Notes under the pieces: generated by a model
Told to the model about the DNA's origin: nothing
The model's input: only the letters and a program-made list of their open reading frames with translations
Database searches by the model: none
Part shown: positions 47,890 through 58,168 of the stretch, piece after piece
Position numbering within the stretch: position 1 is the stretch's first letter
How the letters are laid out: every line of letters starts with the position of its first letter
Made by a program: the position numbers and the translations under genes
Assembly: GCA_003116995.1 (NCBI GenBank)
Contig: BDSL01000080.1
Location: 248,001-312,000 of the forward strand
Length of the DNA stretch: 64,000 nucleotides
DNA from: Yamagishiella unicocca
Taxonomy: Eukaryota; Chlorophyta; Chlorophyceae; Chlamydomonadales; Volvocaceae
Direction: 5' to 3'

Positions 47890-50800
47890 ACGGGCACCAC
47901 CGCCGCCACCACCGCCCGCCGCGCCAGCGGCGCCAGCGACAGCAGCCTCACCGCCTCCAGCGCCGCCTGCGCCGCCTCGTGGAACCAGCGCTCCGGAGGC
48001 AGCGCCGAAACCAACTCCAGCAGCAGCGCCGGCGCGCCGGCGTCTAGCAAGTGCTCCAGGGCGGGCCAGCGGCAGCGCGCAAAGGCCTCCGCCAGGCGGC
48101 GGTCCGACTCCAGGGAGGCCGCCAGCGCGTCCAGGGCCTCCCGGCTCGTGTCCACCGGACGGTACGGCACCACAGCCGCCTGCGATTGCGCCGCGGCGCC
48201 GTCGGGCTGCTTGGCGGGGAGCGGGGTGTCCCCGGCGCCAGCGGCGGAGGTGCCGTTGGGCCCGGCGGGCGGGGCCGCGATGCGGGTGGGGCCGTTGGCG
48301 GCGGCCGAGGCGGCGTTGGCCAGGCCGCGTCGTAGGGCCCCCACGTGCAGCACCAGGTGGGCGGCCACAAACATGCGGAGCGTGAGGGCGGCGTAGTAGC
48401 CCACCTGCAGCACATCGGTTAAGGAGGCGGCGACGGTTGGTTTCGGAACCAGCGGCGACGAATTGGTTTCGGAGAGGCGACGATTGGGTGTGGAGGAGGC
48501 CTAACCTAAACCCAACGCTGTCCCAGTCCGCAGCCCCACGCCTGAGCCGCACCTGCCGCTCCAGCCGCAGGTCGGGCGGTGAGGCTCCCCGCAGGCCGGT
48601 GAGCAGCGCCCGCAGTAGGTTCAGCATGCGACGGACGCCGTCCTGCGGCGCGGCATTGGACGGGGGAGGGGGCCAGGGCGAGGAAGACCCGTGGATGCCA
48701 GAAAAACCGTTTAGGACAGACATTTCGAGATGCATGCTGGAGAACTTGGGTGAGGAGAAGACGGAGATCGTATGTCGACACTCGGCGGCATTGGAGGGGG
48801 GAGGCGGGCGGGGGGGGCCAGGGCGAGGCAGAGGGGCCCAGGGGGGCCAGGGGGTGAACGGGGGGGAGGGGGAGCAGGGGCGAGAGTGGAGAGCAGCCTG
48901 CGAGGGGGGGTCATGTCTGCGAGGGGGGGTCATGCCTGCGAGGGGGGGTCATGCCTGCGGGCCGCACAGGCCACAGGCCGCGTCGCCTGTGCATCTACAC
49001 CCATCAGCCCCTACAGAGGGCGACTCACCGCCCACCTGCCCTGTGACCTCGCCACACTGTATACCTCGCCACACTGTACCTCGCCTCACCACAGCGTACC
49101 ACACCACACACTTTCCAGCACAGTTGGCCCCAACCAGGATTTCGGCTTCCCCTTCCCCTGTGCCAAACGCGCGGTCCTAACGCCACCGCACACCTGCGCC
49201 TGGAACTCGCGCAGTGTGGCGGGGAAGTGCATGCAGCTGGACAGGAACGTCACTGCCGTCTTGCGCGCAGAGTCCTGGCCGCAGCTCATGAGCGACAGCG
49301 CAGCGGCGATGACGGCACCAGGGCCGCCGCCGCCGCCGCCGCCGCCCCGCTGCGGCCCCCCGCCCGGTCCCGCCGCCTGGCCGGGACCTAGCGCCAGCAG
49401 CCGCTCGAACGCCAGCGGGGCTGCTGCCAGGCTGTACAGCAGCATGGCTAGACCCGAGTAGGTGTGTGGGTTCCTGAGGGGCGGGGGATGGGGAGGGGAG
49501 GGTTGCAAGAAGACCCGGTTTGGGGGGAAAAGGGGGAGGAGCAGAAGGGGCGAGAGGGTTTGGCACCAGGAGGCGGCGCGGCGACACGGGCCATTAGCAG
49601 GGGTAACCGACTGCCGCGGCATCCGTGCTGCCCACACGTGCTGGACGCAGCGGGCGCCTGAGAGTGATGTGTCTCCATATGGCTGGGCTGGTCGCTTGAT
49701 GAAGGGCAGGGTCCTACCAGGCCGTGCCGTGTCCGCCCTCGGCCGCCTCCCCGGCCCCCAAGCCCCGCGTCACCACAAACCCACATCGTCCACACGCCCT
49801 CCCCTCCCCCCTCCTCCCTCACACGACGAACACGCTCACCGCGGCAGTGCCAACGCCAGCTCCACCCCGCCCGCCTCCACAAACTGCTCCGAAAACCGCC
49901 GGTGCGCCGTTAGCGCCACGCAAGCGCCCAGCGCGTCGTACAGCATGCGGTGGTCGGCTGCGGCGTAGCGCCTCATCAGCTCCAGGAGCGACTCCGCGCC
50001 CCGCTCCGCCAGCACCGGCCCCAGCGCGTCCAAGTACTCCCCCACCTCCCCCAGCAGCGCCGCACAGTACTGCAGCCGCAGGCGCCGCAGCGCCTGTGGG
50101 TGATGGCACAGCGCGCGAGCTGAGGCGGCGGCGGCAGGGCCGTCCGCGGCCGGTGGTGGCGGCGGCGGCGGCGGAGCCGCCGGCGGCGGCGCTTGCTGGT
50201 CCAGTAGGGCTGTGCGCAAATACTTGGCCACCCGGGGCACTAGCGGCGTGGATGAGGCCTGACCTGAGTAGTCCTCGTTGCTCATGGCTACGGACAGCAG
50301 ACCTGGAGGACGGGGGGTAGCGAGGGCGGGGTGGGGCGAGGGAGGAAACCCGTTGGTACGCTCGGGGGCGAGTGAGGGGGTGGGTAGAGGTCAGAGCTCG
50401 CGGCGTTATCGTGCTGCCACTGCACCCGGTCCACTGCACTCGTGGATCCCAGGCAGGCCGCCGTCCTTGACCTCGTGCGACACTGCCCCAGGCCACCTCG
50501 TGCGACACTGCCCCAGGCCACCTCGTGCGACACTGCCCCAGGCCACCTCGTGCGACACTGCCCCAGGCCACCTCCCCGCTTTCGCCTGTCGTTACAACGG
50601 CGCTCCCCCCGCTGCCCGAACTCCTCTCTCTCTCGCCGCACCCGTGGCGTACACGGACCGCGCCTCCCGCAGCAGCGCCTCATCGTCAGCGGGAAGCGGG
50701 TCGGCGGGCGTCGGAGTGTTGTCGCCGGCATCGCCAGCCCACTCCTGGAAGAGGCCAGGGAAGAAGGTGACCAAACCGAGCACAGCCGTGAGGAATAGCG

Positions 50801-52152
50801 GGGTCGTGACCAGGGGGGCGAGGACGGGTCGAGACCACGGGGCGAGGACGGCGCAGGGGCCGGGGCAGCGGCAGTGAGCTCAAAAGAGCTGTCGGGCCAG
50901 CCCCAACTCGTCAGGGCAGCACAACTCCAAGCAAAGCCATACATTCCCATGCCGCCGTATCATCGGTTGATCTGGCCTCCAGCGCCGGCCCCGATAGCGC
51001 GAAATCGCAACGCGCAACGAATCTCAACATCGCATGTCGCGCCAAGCAGTCAAACTTATCGCCGGCACGTTTCGAGTTATTGTTGTCTGTGCGCCTCCCG
51101 TCAGCCCCTCCCATGTCACTTCATCCCGTCAGCGCACAGGCTACCCCTCCCCACACCCCAGTTCTCCAGCATGCATCTCGAAACGTCTTTCCTAAACGAC
51201 TTTTCTCGCACCCACGGGTCTTCCTCGAAACTCCCCACACCCCGCCCAGCCCCACCAGCAGCTGCTCCATGCAGCGGTCCTCCGTCAGCGGGTACTGGAA
51301 GCCCCAACAGCTGACGCAAGCCAGCACCAGGCGCAGCCCTGCCACCTGCTGCTCCAGGGGGGCTGACCGGGCGAGCAGCCACGACTCACAGACGGTGTCG
51401 TACACACTTTCGCGGTCCTGCGCGGGGTGACGTTCCCGGGGGGCACGAGTCACGAGGGCACGAAGGCAGGCGGACGGTTGCGCATGCAAGGCGTCAGTTC
51501 GGTCAAACGCGTGTATAGTTAGCGCCATGACAGCCTTCCTGCGGCTTACCTTGATGCACGCTAGCAGCTTGCCGATGCTGTGCGCCGCTCGCTGGCCGGC
51601 TGGGCCGCCCCATGGGTCGCCCACCACGTCACGGAAGCGCCCTTCCTCTACTTCCAGCAGCCCTGCCAACTGCACGGCCGCTGCCAGCTGTGCGTGGTAG
51701 CCTGCTCCAGAGATGGTGGACAGCAGGTCGCGTACGGCCTGGGTGCAGGGCACGGGCCAGGGGAGTTTCATGGAGGCTATTCGCACCCCAGGATTCCAAC
51801 CTACGCCTTCATGCAAAGCGGCTGGCAGTAAGATTGCGGGAGTAAGCAGAGCCGGGTGGAAGGAACACGCCGGACGGAGCGTTCTACACAAGGCAAGCGG
51901 TGAGGCTTGGGGCAAGCGACCAGGAAAGACCCAGAGATGGCAATACATTATAAGCATGTCTGCTGTGAGGGGGCATGGTAGTTGCTCAAATAATTGCATT
52001 ACTCATCTTGCCGAAGTGTGCTTCTGCGCATTCAGTCAAGTTGCTGACCGCGCCCCCGGCTGCGCATCACCCAACCCCACCTGAGTGTCTACCAGCGGGA
52101 CGGCCACCCGCGGCAGCAGCGGCACTCCAGAGGCGGTTCGACCGGCCTCCAT
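38500..52152 (-). CDS. DCAF1: DCAF1/VprBP homologue, CUL4-DDB1 ubiquitin ligase substrate receptor
   Basis: Nuclear substrate receptor of CUL4-DDB1 E3 ligases. Twenty-two exons join in frame to about 2078 aa: 52152-52081, 51738-51550, 51417-51241, 50744-50642, 50302-49840, 49473-49194, 48642-48553, 48404-47781, 47385-47095, 46841-46566, 46241-46076, 45804-44552, 44217-43723, 43434-43319, 43102-43036, 42691-42554, 42085-41951, 41364-40978, 40660-40547, 40103-39954, 39455-39291, 38985-38500. Residues 25-900 form the armadillo-like part (YRPVDTSREALDAL, RCRWPALEHLL, AALDRIRALACRALVGLA). LisH lies at about 945-975 (ELLLLVYEHLMASGL). A disordered Ala/Gly/Gln insert of over 300 residues follows. 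The WD40 part is about 1500-1890 (FRPLRTFRDDG, HQFDQFTD, SEVWDLRTFKLLRSVPALD, VYEVGRRRP). The tail is acidic (DEDEDEDDSSEGSGS). It is longer than plant DCAF1 mainly because of the insert. The start, MEAGRTASG, is inferred from splice phase. Confidence 0.92.
39478..39762. repeat. 19-bp minisatellite, 15 units, in a DCAF1 intron
   Basis: Fifteen head-to-tail units of GTGCCGTGGGTTCAGGGAG, differing almost only by T or C at one position (order T C T T C T T C T C C T T T T) plus one G-to-A. Because 19 is not a multiple of three and no unit contains a stop, the array is open in all three plus-strand frames. Those frames are not genes. Confidence 0.95.
41785..41941. repeat. Tandem 56-bp partial copies of the intronic element
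   Basis: Units start at about 41830 and 41886 and share CTAAACGGGTTT, CTTTCGTACACCGATCTTTC and TGCAGCACCCC or CGCAGCACCCC. A related half-unit (CGTACACGGGTTTTCCTTGC) precedes them at 41791. They lie in the DCAF1 intron between 41365 and 41950. Confidence 0.75.
42361..42436 (-). repeat. Dispersed intronic element, copy 1
   Basis: The plus strand reads CAGTTCTCCAGCATGCATCT, then TTTTAAACGGTTTTTTCGG, then CCACGGGTTTCCCTCGAAC. It lies in the DCAF1 intron between exons 42085 and 42554, in the same orientation as the copies at 44459 and 51160. Confidence 0.8.
44459..44531 (-). repeat. Dispersed intronic element, copy 2
   Basis: The plus strand reads AGTTCTCCAGTATGCATCTC, then CCTAAACGATTTTCTCTTCC, then CACACGGGTTTTCCTTGCAA. 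It begins about 20 bp inside the donor of the large LisH exon, close to the splice site. Confidence 0.8.
48679..48750 (+). repeat. Dispersed intronic element, copy 3 (opposite orientation)
   Basis: The plus strand reads CGAGGAAGACCCGTGGATGC, then AAAAACCGTTTAGGACAGAC, then TTTCGAGATGCATGCTGGAG and AACTTGGG: the reverse complement of copies 1, 2 and 4. It is in the DCAF1 intron upstream of exon 48642. Confidence 0.8.
48895..48960. repeat. 19-bp tandem repeat, three units, in a DCAF1 intron
   Basis: Three units of about 19 bp containing GCGAGGGGGGGTCATG, with one or two substitutions between units. Confidence 0.75.
50471..50570. repeat. 25-bp tandem repeat, four units, in a DCAF1 intron
   Basis: Four perfect 25-bp units beginning CCTCGTGCGACACTGCCCCA and followed by GGCCA, in the intron between exons 50302 and 50642. 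Confidence 0.9.
51160..51230 (-). repeat. Dispersed intronic element, copy 4
   Basis: The plus strand reads AGTTCTCCAGCATGCATCTC, then TTTCCTAAACGACTTTTCTC, then CCACGGGTCTTCCTCGAAAC. It lies immediately downstream of the DCAF1 exon ending at 51241, so its CGAGGAAGACCCGTGG end is about 10 bp inside the donor. Confidence 0.8.
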
Positions 52153-52570
52153 GGAAGAGATTGTTTAATACAGGGGTTTCTCTCTTCGAACGACTTTGGT
52201 ACCGACTTCGGTCCGAATGGGCCTGAACCCCACGTCGCTTCAAGCACACGTCTGCATGCAGCTGGCACGGTACCTCCCGAATTACAGGTAGCAGAGCTTC
52301 GCCAGCCTTGTTGTCGTCACGGGACTTGCTGCAGTTGTTCATACCGATGGTCTGTGATCGGGCTCTGTAAAGCCATGGAGGTCGCAGTCAGCACGGAGGT
52401 ATAAATTCCGAAGGTCATGTACATTGCATGTAAGCCTTGGCGTTGTGACTTGCGTGCAGTTTGAACAATCGTGCCGTACCTCTGGGACGAGCTCATGGCA
52501 ATACGCGATACTGCTCTACATTTGTTATTCAGTACAAAACTTAGCTTAGGTTGCGTCCTGAAAATACAAG
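52153..52570. promoter_or_regulatory. Presumptive bidirectional promoter between DCAF1 and the small membrane protein gene
   Basis: About 420 bp separates the inferred DCAF1 start (minus) from the ATG at 52571 (plus). Nothing coding is visible in it. Shared control of the two genes is inferred from spacing and orientation only; no core promoter motif was identified with confidence. Confidence 0.45.
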
Positions 52571-53125
52571 ATGGGCGGCGGACACCACCATCATGCTCCG
52601 GCGGTGCCCGAGCCCTCGTATGCAAAATTTCTAGCGCCCAAGTCGGGCCTCTGCCCTCACGACTTCCATTACAACAGGGGTGCGTCAAGTCGTAGGCAAC
52701 CAGCGCCGCGGTTGCGGTGCCTCACTTCTCGCCCGTCAGTACCGGAGCCCAGCACAAGTTCAGCATTTAACGCTTTCCAATGTATATTTGTGCAGAGATT
52801 TGGTATCCCCATGGCGGCTTTTACTGCGACCCGAAGGGTTGGCGCAAGAACACTCTGTTTACGCTAGGGTGAGGACTGGCGACTGTAGAGGTCATATTTC
52901 TTGCTTGCGCATTAGCGTACACGTGCTTATAAAACTGATGCCCGTCTTGACAGGGCGATTGGCGGGCTGATGTACATGATGTTTCAGTACTCCAAGACCC
53001 AGGAGGTCCGGCACATGCCGCCAAAGGGCTGGATTCCCAGCAGCATGTGGAACGCCAACGTGCCGGACCCTGTGGACTTCCGTGGGCGAAAGCTGGACCG
53101 CAACGGTAACCTGGTGCAGGAGTAA
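52571..53125 (+). CDS. Small His-rich single-span membrane protein, probable respiratory-complex subunit
   Basis: Three exons, 52571-52679, 52796-52868 and 52954-53125, join in frame to 117 aa. The N-terminus starts MGGGHHHHAP. A YPHGGFYCDPKGWRKNTLF stretch follows, then one hydrophobic segment at about residues 55-75 (LGAIGGLMYMMFQYS), then TQEVRHMPPKGWIPSSMWN and a polar C-terminus. Size, the single span just after a basic patch and the His/Gly-rich N-terminus resemble accessory subunits of mitochondrial complex I, but I cannot name the subunit, and another inner-membrane small protein is possible. Low-GC introns and GTGCGT/GTGAGG donors support the model. A TGTAA lies at about 53462. Confidence 0.7.
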
Positions 53126-54609
53126 GGGTTCGCGCTGACAGCAGCGGGCGCGCCCTCATCGTGTTGCTGCCACTGAGGGGAGCAGCCGAGGATGCCTTCG
53201 GTAGAGGGGAACCAAGTATCTTGCCTCTGGAAGGGGGTAGGGCCCGGTGAGCTTATCGGTATGTTTGGTTAGTGTGGCTCGAGCAATTTGGTGTAGGCGC
53301 CGCGTGGACGGGGCCGTAGCAAATACGGCCTACTACTGCGGTATTGGCTGCTCTTTCCATCGACCCGCAGACGCCCCCACGACGGGGATGGTGGACGAAG
53401 ACGCGCTTTACTAGTGTAGACTTGAGCCAAGCGATGTGGTAACTTGTGCGGTCCAGGCCCAGTGTAAAACGTTAGGTACGAAACATGTTGGACCTTAACC
53501 TCGCAACTAGCTGCTTGAAGGTTTGAATGTTATGCACCGGGCACACGCGCAGTGGCCCGCATAGGCGCGATCGAAGTCCATGCCCAGGTGTGACCTCGCA
53601 ATCGTACCGCTTCTCAGTGATCCCCCTGGACATGCACATCAGCAAATACCCTGACATGAGGAGGAGGCGTCCTGAAGCACTGATATATATGATAAACCTC
53701 AACAGGAGACCGCATGCGGCAGCGGACGCCAGCCAGAGCGGACTCATAACAGCTGCAGAGGTGTTCGGTACTTCGGTGGCATTATTCACGTTGGACATGG
53801 ACAAACGGTATACACGGACACGGACACATGTGTGCGTGTGTACATTAGCTCACGTAACCGGCAATGGGAGCTTGGACAAGCGCAGTCTGTGAAGCCGCGC
53901 ACCAGGGTACGGAAAGGCATCTCGTCACAGCACCTAGCTTTCCAGACGCTGGGTACAGCTGCGGTCGGCATGCCATGGACATGACGGCGTTGAGGCTGTG
54001 GGATTTTGCGGAGCTGCGTGTGCGGACCGAGTTACGCTTGGGGGTACAACGCGGTTGGCTTGCAGCTACCGAAAGCAGCGTGGAACATCACCATAGGCGG
54101 GCACGTGTGGGCCATATTTCTGCTGACTGCCGTTGGTCTGTGCAAACTGCTGAGGGAGTCTGAACCTTAGGCGAGCAGGAAGTCCGGACCTTAGGACGTT
54201 CCGGAGATTTATTAGCCGCCACTATTGCAACGGCAACGGTAATAGTATACGAGATCACATGACAGCGCTTAAATGTAATTTTGCGAACCCTGAGCTCAGC
54301 CACTGGAAACCCCACGTCGTTGCAGTTGTACGGTCATTACGATTGCATGTGCCGACAAGGCAAAACACGCTTTACAGGCAAGCTACTCCCGAGTTACAGG
54401 CATCAGGTTGCCGACCATCAGGAAGCATCACTAAACATAACTCTATTGAGCCGGGGGTAGCCACATGCCGCCCATATACGGCACAGCAACCTTCACAGCA
54501 CTGTCGTCGCCACATCTACCCTATCATTCGCTCACACCGCTCGCCTATTCGGCATTACGACTTGGCCACTACTATCCACCGGCCCATATTACCAAGTTAC
54601 GGCAGAACC
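53126..54609. other. Tail-to-tail intergenic stretch
   Basis: This lies between the 3' ends of the small membrane protein gene and the glucosidase II beta gene. A CACGGACACGG/TGTGTGCGTGTG-rich stretch lies near 53810-53845. TTACA at about 54393 could be the poly(A) word for the minus-strand gene. The plus-strand frame 53527-53892 has some protein-like sequence but no recognised motif. Confidence 0.4.
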
Positions 54610-57600
54610 TCACAACTCGTCCTTGGCAAGCTTTGCTTGCACCTCCTTCTCGAACATTTCTATATTCCGCAGCTGTTGCTTCAACTCCTCCAGCTCGGTA
54701 TCGGTGCAAACTGCAGGCGTTTCCAACTTCGCTGCGTAAGCACAGGTAGCGGGCTCTTCGCCGTCAGATAGCCTCTCGTCCAAGCCGCACGACAAGCTAA
54801 CCGTCATGCTGCGGGGGCCTACGTTCCAGCACTCGTCACCACCAGTGAAAAGCATCTTTTTGTAGTCCTCAGAGAAACCCTGCCATCGGCCAATAGTGAC
54901 GCTGTTGCTATAGCCCTCCTTTTGTACAGCATCCTTGAAGGCGCAGACCTCGTACGTCCAGCGGGTCTGGTAGGAGGTGAAGCACTTGTCGGCAAAGGCA
55001 AGGAAAACGTTGTCCGGACCGTAATCGAAGTCGCGATACAGGTACGTGACGATGTTCTCCTTATCCTTCTGCATTGTCTCTACGAGCCTCTCCGCGTCGT
55101 ATAGGCGCGCCCTGGCCTCACCCAATGGAGTAGTCGCCTCTGCGCAAGACGATCCATAGGGCGGGTGCTGTTAAGACCCTAGGTGCAGATGGACACAGTC
55201 ATTGTGAGAGGGCAGTGCCTTGAGCGCGTGAATACGCCAGGGGTTCAAGCAAGGTCGCTAATAAGCCTCACAGCACGTGCCTTCGCCTTACACCCATCTA
55301 GGGCGGTCCAATCAAATGAAACTAGCCGACTGAGACGAAGTAACGTCGGGGGTACTTTGCCATACAAGTCCAACCCTCTTCCGCAGTTCCAGAACAAGAA
55401 CGGGGGTTTCGCTACTGATCTTGACTTTAAAGAGCTGTACGAAGAATGCTTTAATACGCTAGAAAAACTAGTACCTGCCGACGTCGCTGGCGCCGGGCTG
55501 CCAGGCGCCTCAACAGTACGGCGGTGTGGCTGGCGGGAAGGCTGGCGCCGCGCGGCTTTCTCCTCCCGCTTGTGTAATTGCGCGAGGTTGCGTTCTCTGA
55601 GCTTCGATCGGTACTCCAAAACGTCATCGCGGATGCCATGTGACCAGATCTTTGAAAGTGTGTTAATCCATCTGGCTGCCCACTGCTTAAACAGATCGAC
55701 AAACAGCATAAGGTCCTCCCACTCTGATGTCGCCGCATGCTCTCGCTGTTGCTGGTCCTCCGCCGTATCCGCGCCCTCTGTGGGCCGCCCACAGACCCAG
55801 AGACATGGGGACGGCGGGTCACCGATCGGCCCGCGAATCAAACACCGCATGCGCCTACATACAGGTGCCGACGTGCTTCCGCTAACGAGTCGCAATCCCT
55901 ATCGCAAACTTGTGCACAACACGTCGAAGGGTTTCCCACCACCACTGCCGCCTAAAGCTTTAGGCTAACCAACCTGGCCGTGGAGGCATGTGCTCGAGCT
56001 CGCCACGAGTGTGCTCCCTGGCCGCAAGGTCCGTGCCGTGGTCGTAGTCGCCGCGGTTATCCTCCCCATCGTATGCCACGTCCTCCTCGTTATCATCCTC
56101 GCCTACAGCGTCCTGCGAGCCCTGGACAAGAATGCAGGTACGGTTCGTGATAAACGGCAAGACTTCTAGCAGGTTTCTAAGTGGGATGCCCCAAGGCATG
56201 GTTCTCAACGCGGAAAAAGAACACGAATACACGAAGCCGGATCGTCTTGATGTAGGAGCATGATGCTGACGCCAAGCCTTCCGAGGCCCACGCACCGTTC
56301 CCCTGTAAGCCCATGCCCGGCATCATGATTCGTGGGCAAGCTCACCGGTACTGCCGCGGCCTCAGGATCGTTGGTCCACTGCGAAGCGATTCGACGTCCC
56401 CGTTCCTCCGGCGTCTCCTCCTGCAGATGCAGGACCCAAGCAAGCACGGGCGTACCTAGTTGCCAAAAGACTGGCTATCCCTTTCTTTATGCATATACCG
56501 AACGGCCGACAGTCTTGTGCCGTACTTACGATGCCGCGTGATGCCATGGACGCGGGGTGACGGCTGCCGGGTGATGTGATGACGCATGAATCAACTCGTG
56601 CGTGTGTGCACAACGTGTAGAAGAGCACTAGCTTTACCTTAATACAATACAAGCTTTGGAAAGCAACACTCCCACAATGGACGCGGACGCGCCCAGGGGC
56701 AGCATGAGGTCATGCCGCAAGCGGTGGAGCCCGCTCAAGACGCCCGCCTGAAAAGAGACAGGGCGGCGCACGCGTGCGTTCGTGGGAGTCGGCGATTTGT
56801 ACTCCCTGTTCCCACGCTATCCAAATGGCAGGCGGGGCTAGCAGACACCTAGCTCAATGCCCGCTTTGACGCACCCGCTCCTCAGGCTGAGCACCCTGGC
56901 TGTCCTGTAGCAGCTCCCGCTCCTCGTGGCCCGCAGTAGCAGTTTCAAGGCCATCCTCCTCATTGGAATCCTCGTCTGTATCTGCCTGCTGCTCTGCAAG
57001 CTCCTCTGCAACGCGCTCCGCTTCAACTTTGCGGGAAGCTTCCTCCTCCTCCTCCAAATGTCGCACTTCCTCTTCGAGATCACAAGGTGCAAAGGAAGGA
57101 CGAGGGGAGCATAACGTTGGATTAGGGTCAGTCGAGCGGTGAACTTCGCCAGAGGTGGGGCGTGTCAGCTGCCCCGCGTACCTTTCAGGCGTGCCACCTC
57201 AGCCTGCTGCTTCACGATATCGTCGTCGATGGTTCCAGCCTTTAAATTCAATTCCTCCTTGAACGAATGCGCCTTAGCGATGTAATTGGCTTTCGTGTTT
57301 AGCGCGAACTCATGGAGCGCGATCTTGTTCTGCAACGCCTCCTTCCGCACGGCGCTCGCTTCCAGGCAAGTGTTCTTACACTTGCCCTTCGCCTCGTCAG
57401 CGCCATCGCAGCAGTCTGCAGAAGATAGGGTCACCTCAGCTATGGCTCAACATTGAGCAAACCCACTTGCGGCTGAGGCCCCGATGCCCGACATACCGCA
57501 AATACCATCATCTACATATGCTGACGCAAGCAAACTCGGCTCATGCCCCAGGTTTTGGCAGTAGAACCGGCCGTTGTGGCACGCCGACGTGCCTGAGGGT

Positions 57601-57870
57601 GGTGCGCGCCAACAGACAATGATTGCAGATAACACGATACGTTGGTTTAACAGAAGGGTTCATACCTGGCTCATCACTGCCGTCGGGGCAATCGCAATAA
57701 TCGTCGTTTACCCGCGAGAAGGGAATGGTCTTCGAGATACCCGAAACGCAGGTAAAGGTCCCACCCGTCCCAGAATAATGGGTCGCCAAATCAGGATTAA
57801 TACCCCTCAGGGTATCGCTGCGAGCCAGGACAAGGCCGGCAAGCAGAGCGAAGACGGAAAGTGCTTGCAT
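54610..57870 (-). CDS. GIIbeta: Glucosidase II beta subunit, ER lumen
   Basis: Non-catalytic subunit that retains glucosidase II in the ER and presents N-glycans for trimming of the inner glucoses (glycoprotein quality control). Seven exons, 57870-57666, 57592-57497, 57415-57182, 57071-56895, 56455-56346, 56121-55974 and 55139-54610, join to about 499 aa. The N-terminal signal peptide is [16 protein letters not shown]. Two Cys-rich LDL-receptor class A-like modules follow ([32 protein letters not shown]). Then come a charged coiled coil (about 100-235), an [11 protein letters not shown] motif, an acidic stretch ([15 protein letters not shown]) and the MRH domain ([49 protein letters not shown]). 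It ends AKDEL, a KDEL retrieval signal. Length fits the family. The acceptor of exon 4 (57071) is the least certain border. Confidence 0.92.
55245..55895 (-). other. Long open frame inside a glucosidase II beta intron
   Basis: A 216-codon minus-strand frame lies wholly in the last intron (55973-55140). Part of it is charged and helical ([20 protein letters not shown], then [20 protein letters not shown]) and does not look random. Skipping it joins exons 6 and 7 in frame, and glucosidase II beta has no such domain, so it is probably a mobile-element remnant, a nested gene or chance. No recognised family. Confidence 0.35.
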
Positions 57871-58168
57871 GTTTCGTTTTCAAGGCAACGAAAGCATGCT
57901 GAATGGATATTGTCCTTAAGTTGTAAAAATATACCACGGGCCCTGATGTAAACTGAAATGCGGATTCTGCGACAGCATGGCAGAATGGAATTGGCATGCC
58001 GTCAGTACACAACACGATGCACCGACCATGTTCCAGACAAGACCGTTCATACTCTGCCACTCTAATTGATACCTGTACGCTTGTATACGGACATTGTCAT
58101 TCATGCACTGTATCTAAGGTCAAGATCACACCCGAACGTCGCGCTGTCTCTCGGAAGCCGGCCTAAAG
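57871..58168. promoter_or_regulatory. Presumptive bidirectional promoter between glucosidase II beta and the RRM protein gene
   Basis: About 300 bp separates the two divergent ATGs. No coding sequence is seen. Co-regulation is inferred from head-to-head arrangement only. Confidence 0.5.

Noticed and set aside
31213..50570. Regular short repeats considered as a CRISPR array
   Set aside because: The arrays are tandem without unique spacers and lie in eukaryotic introns.
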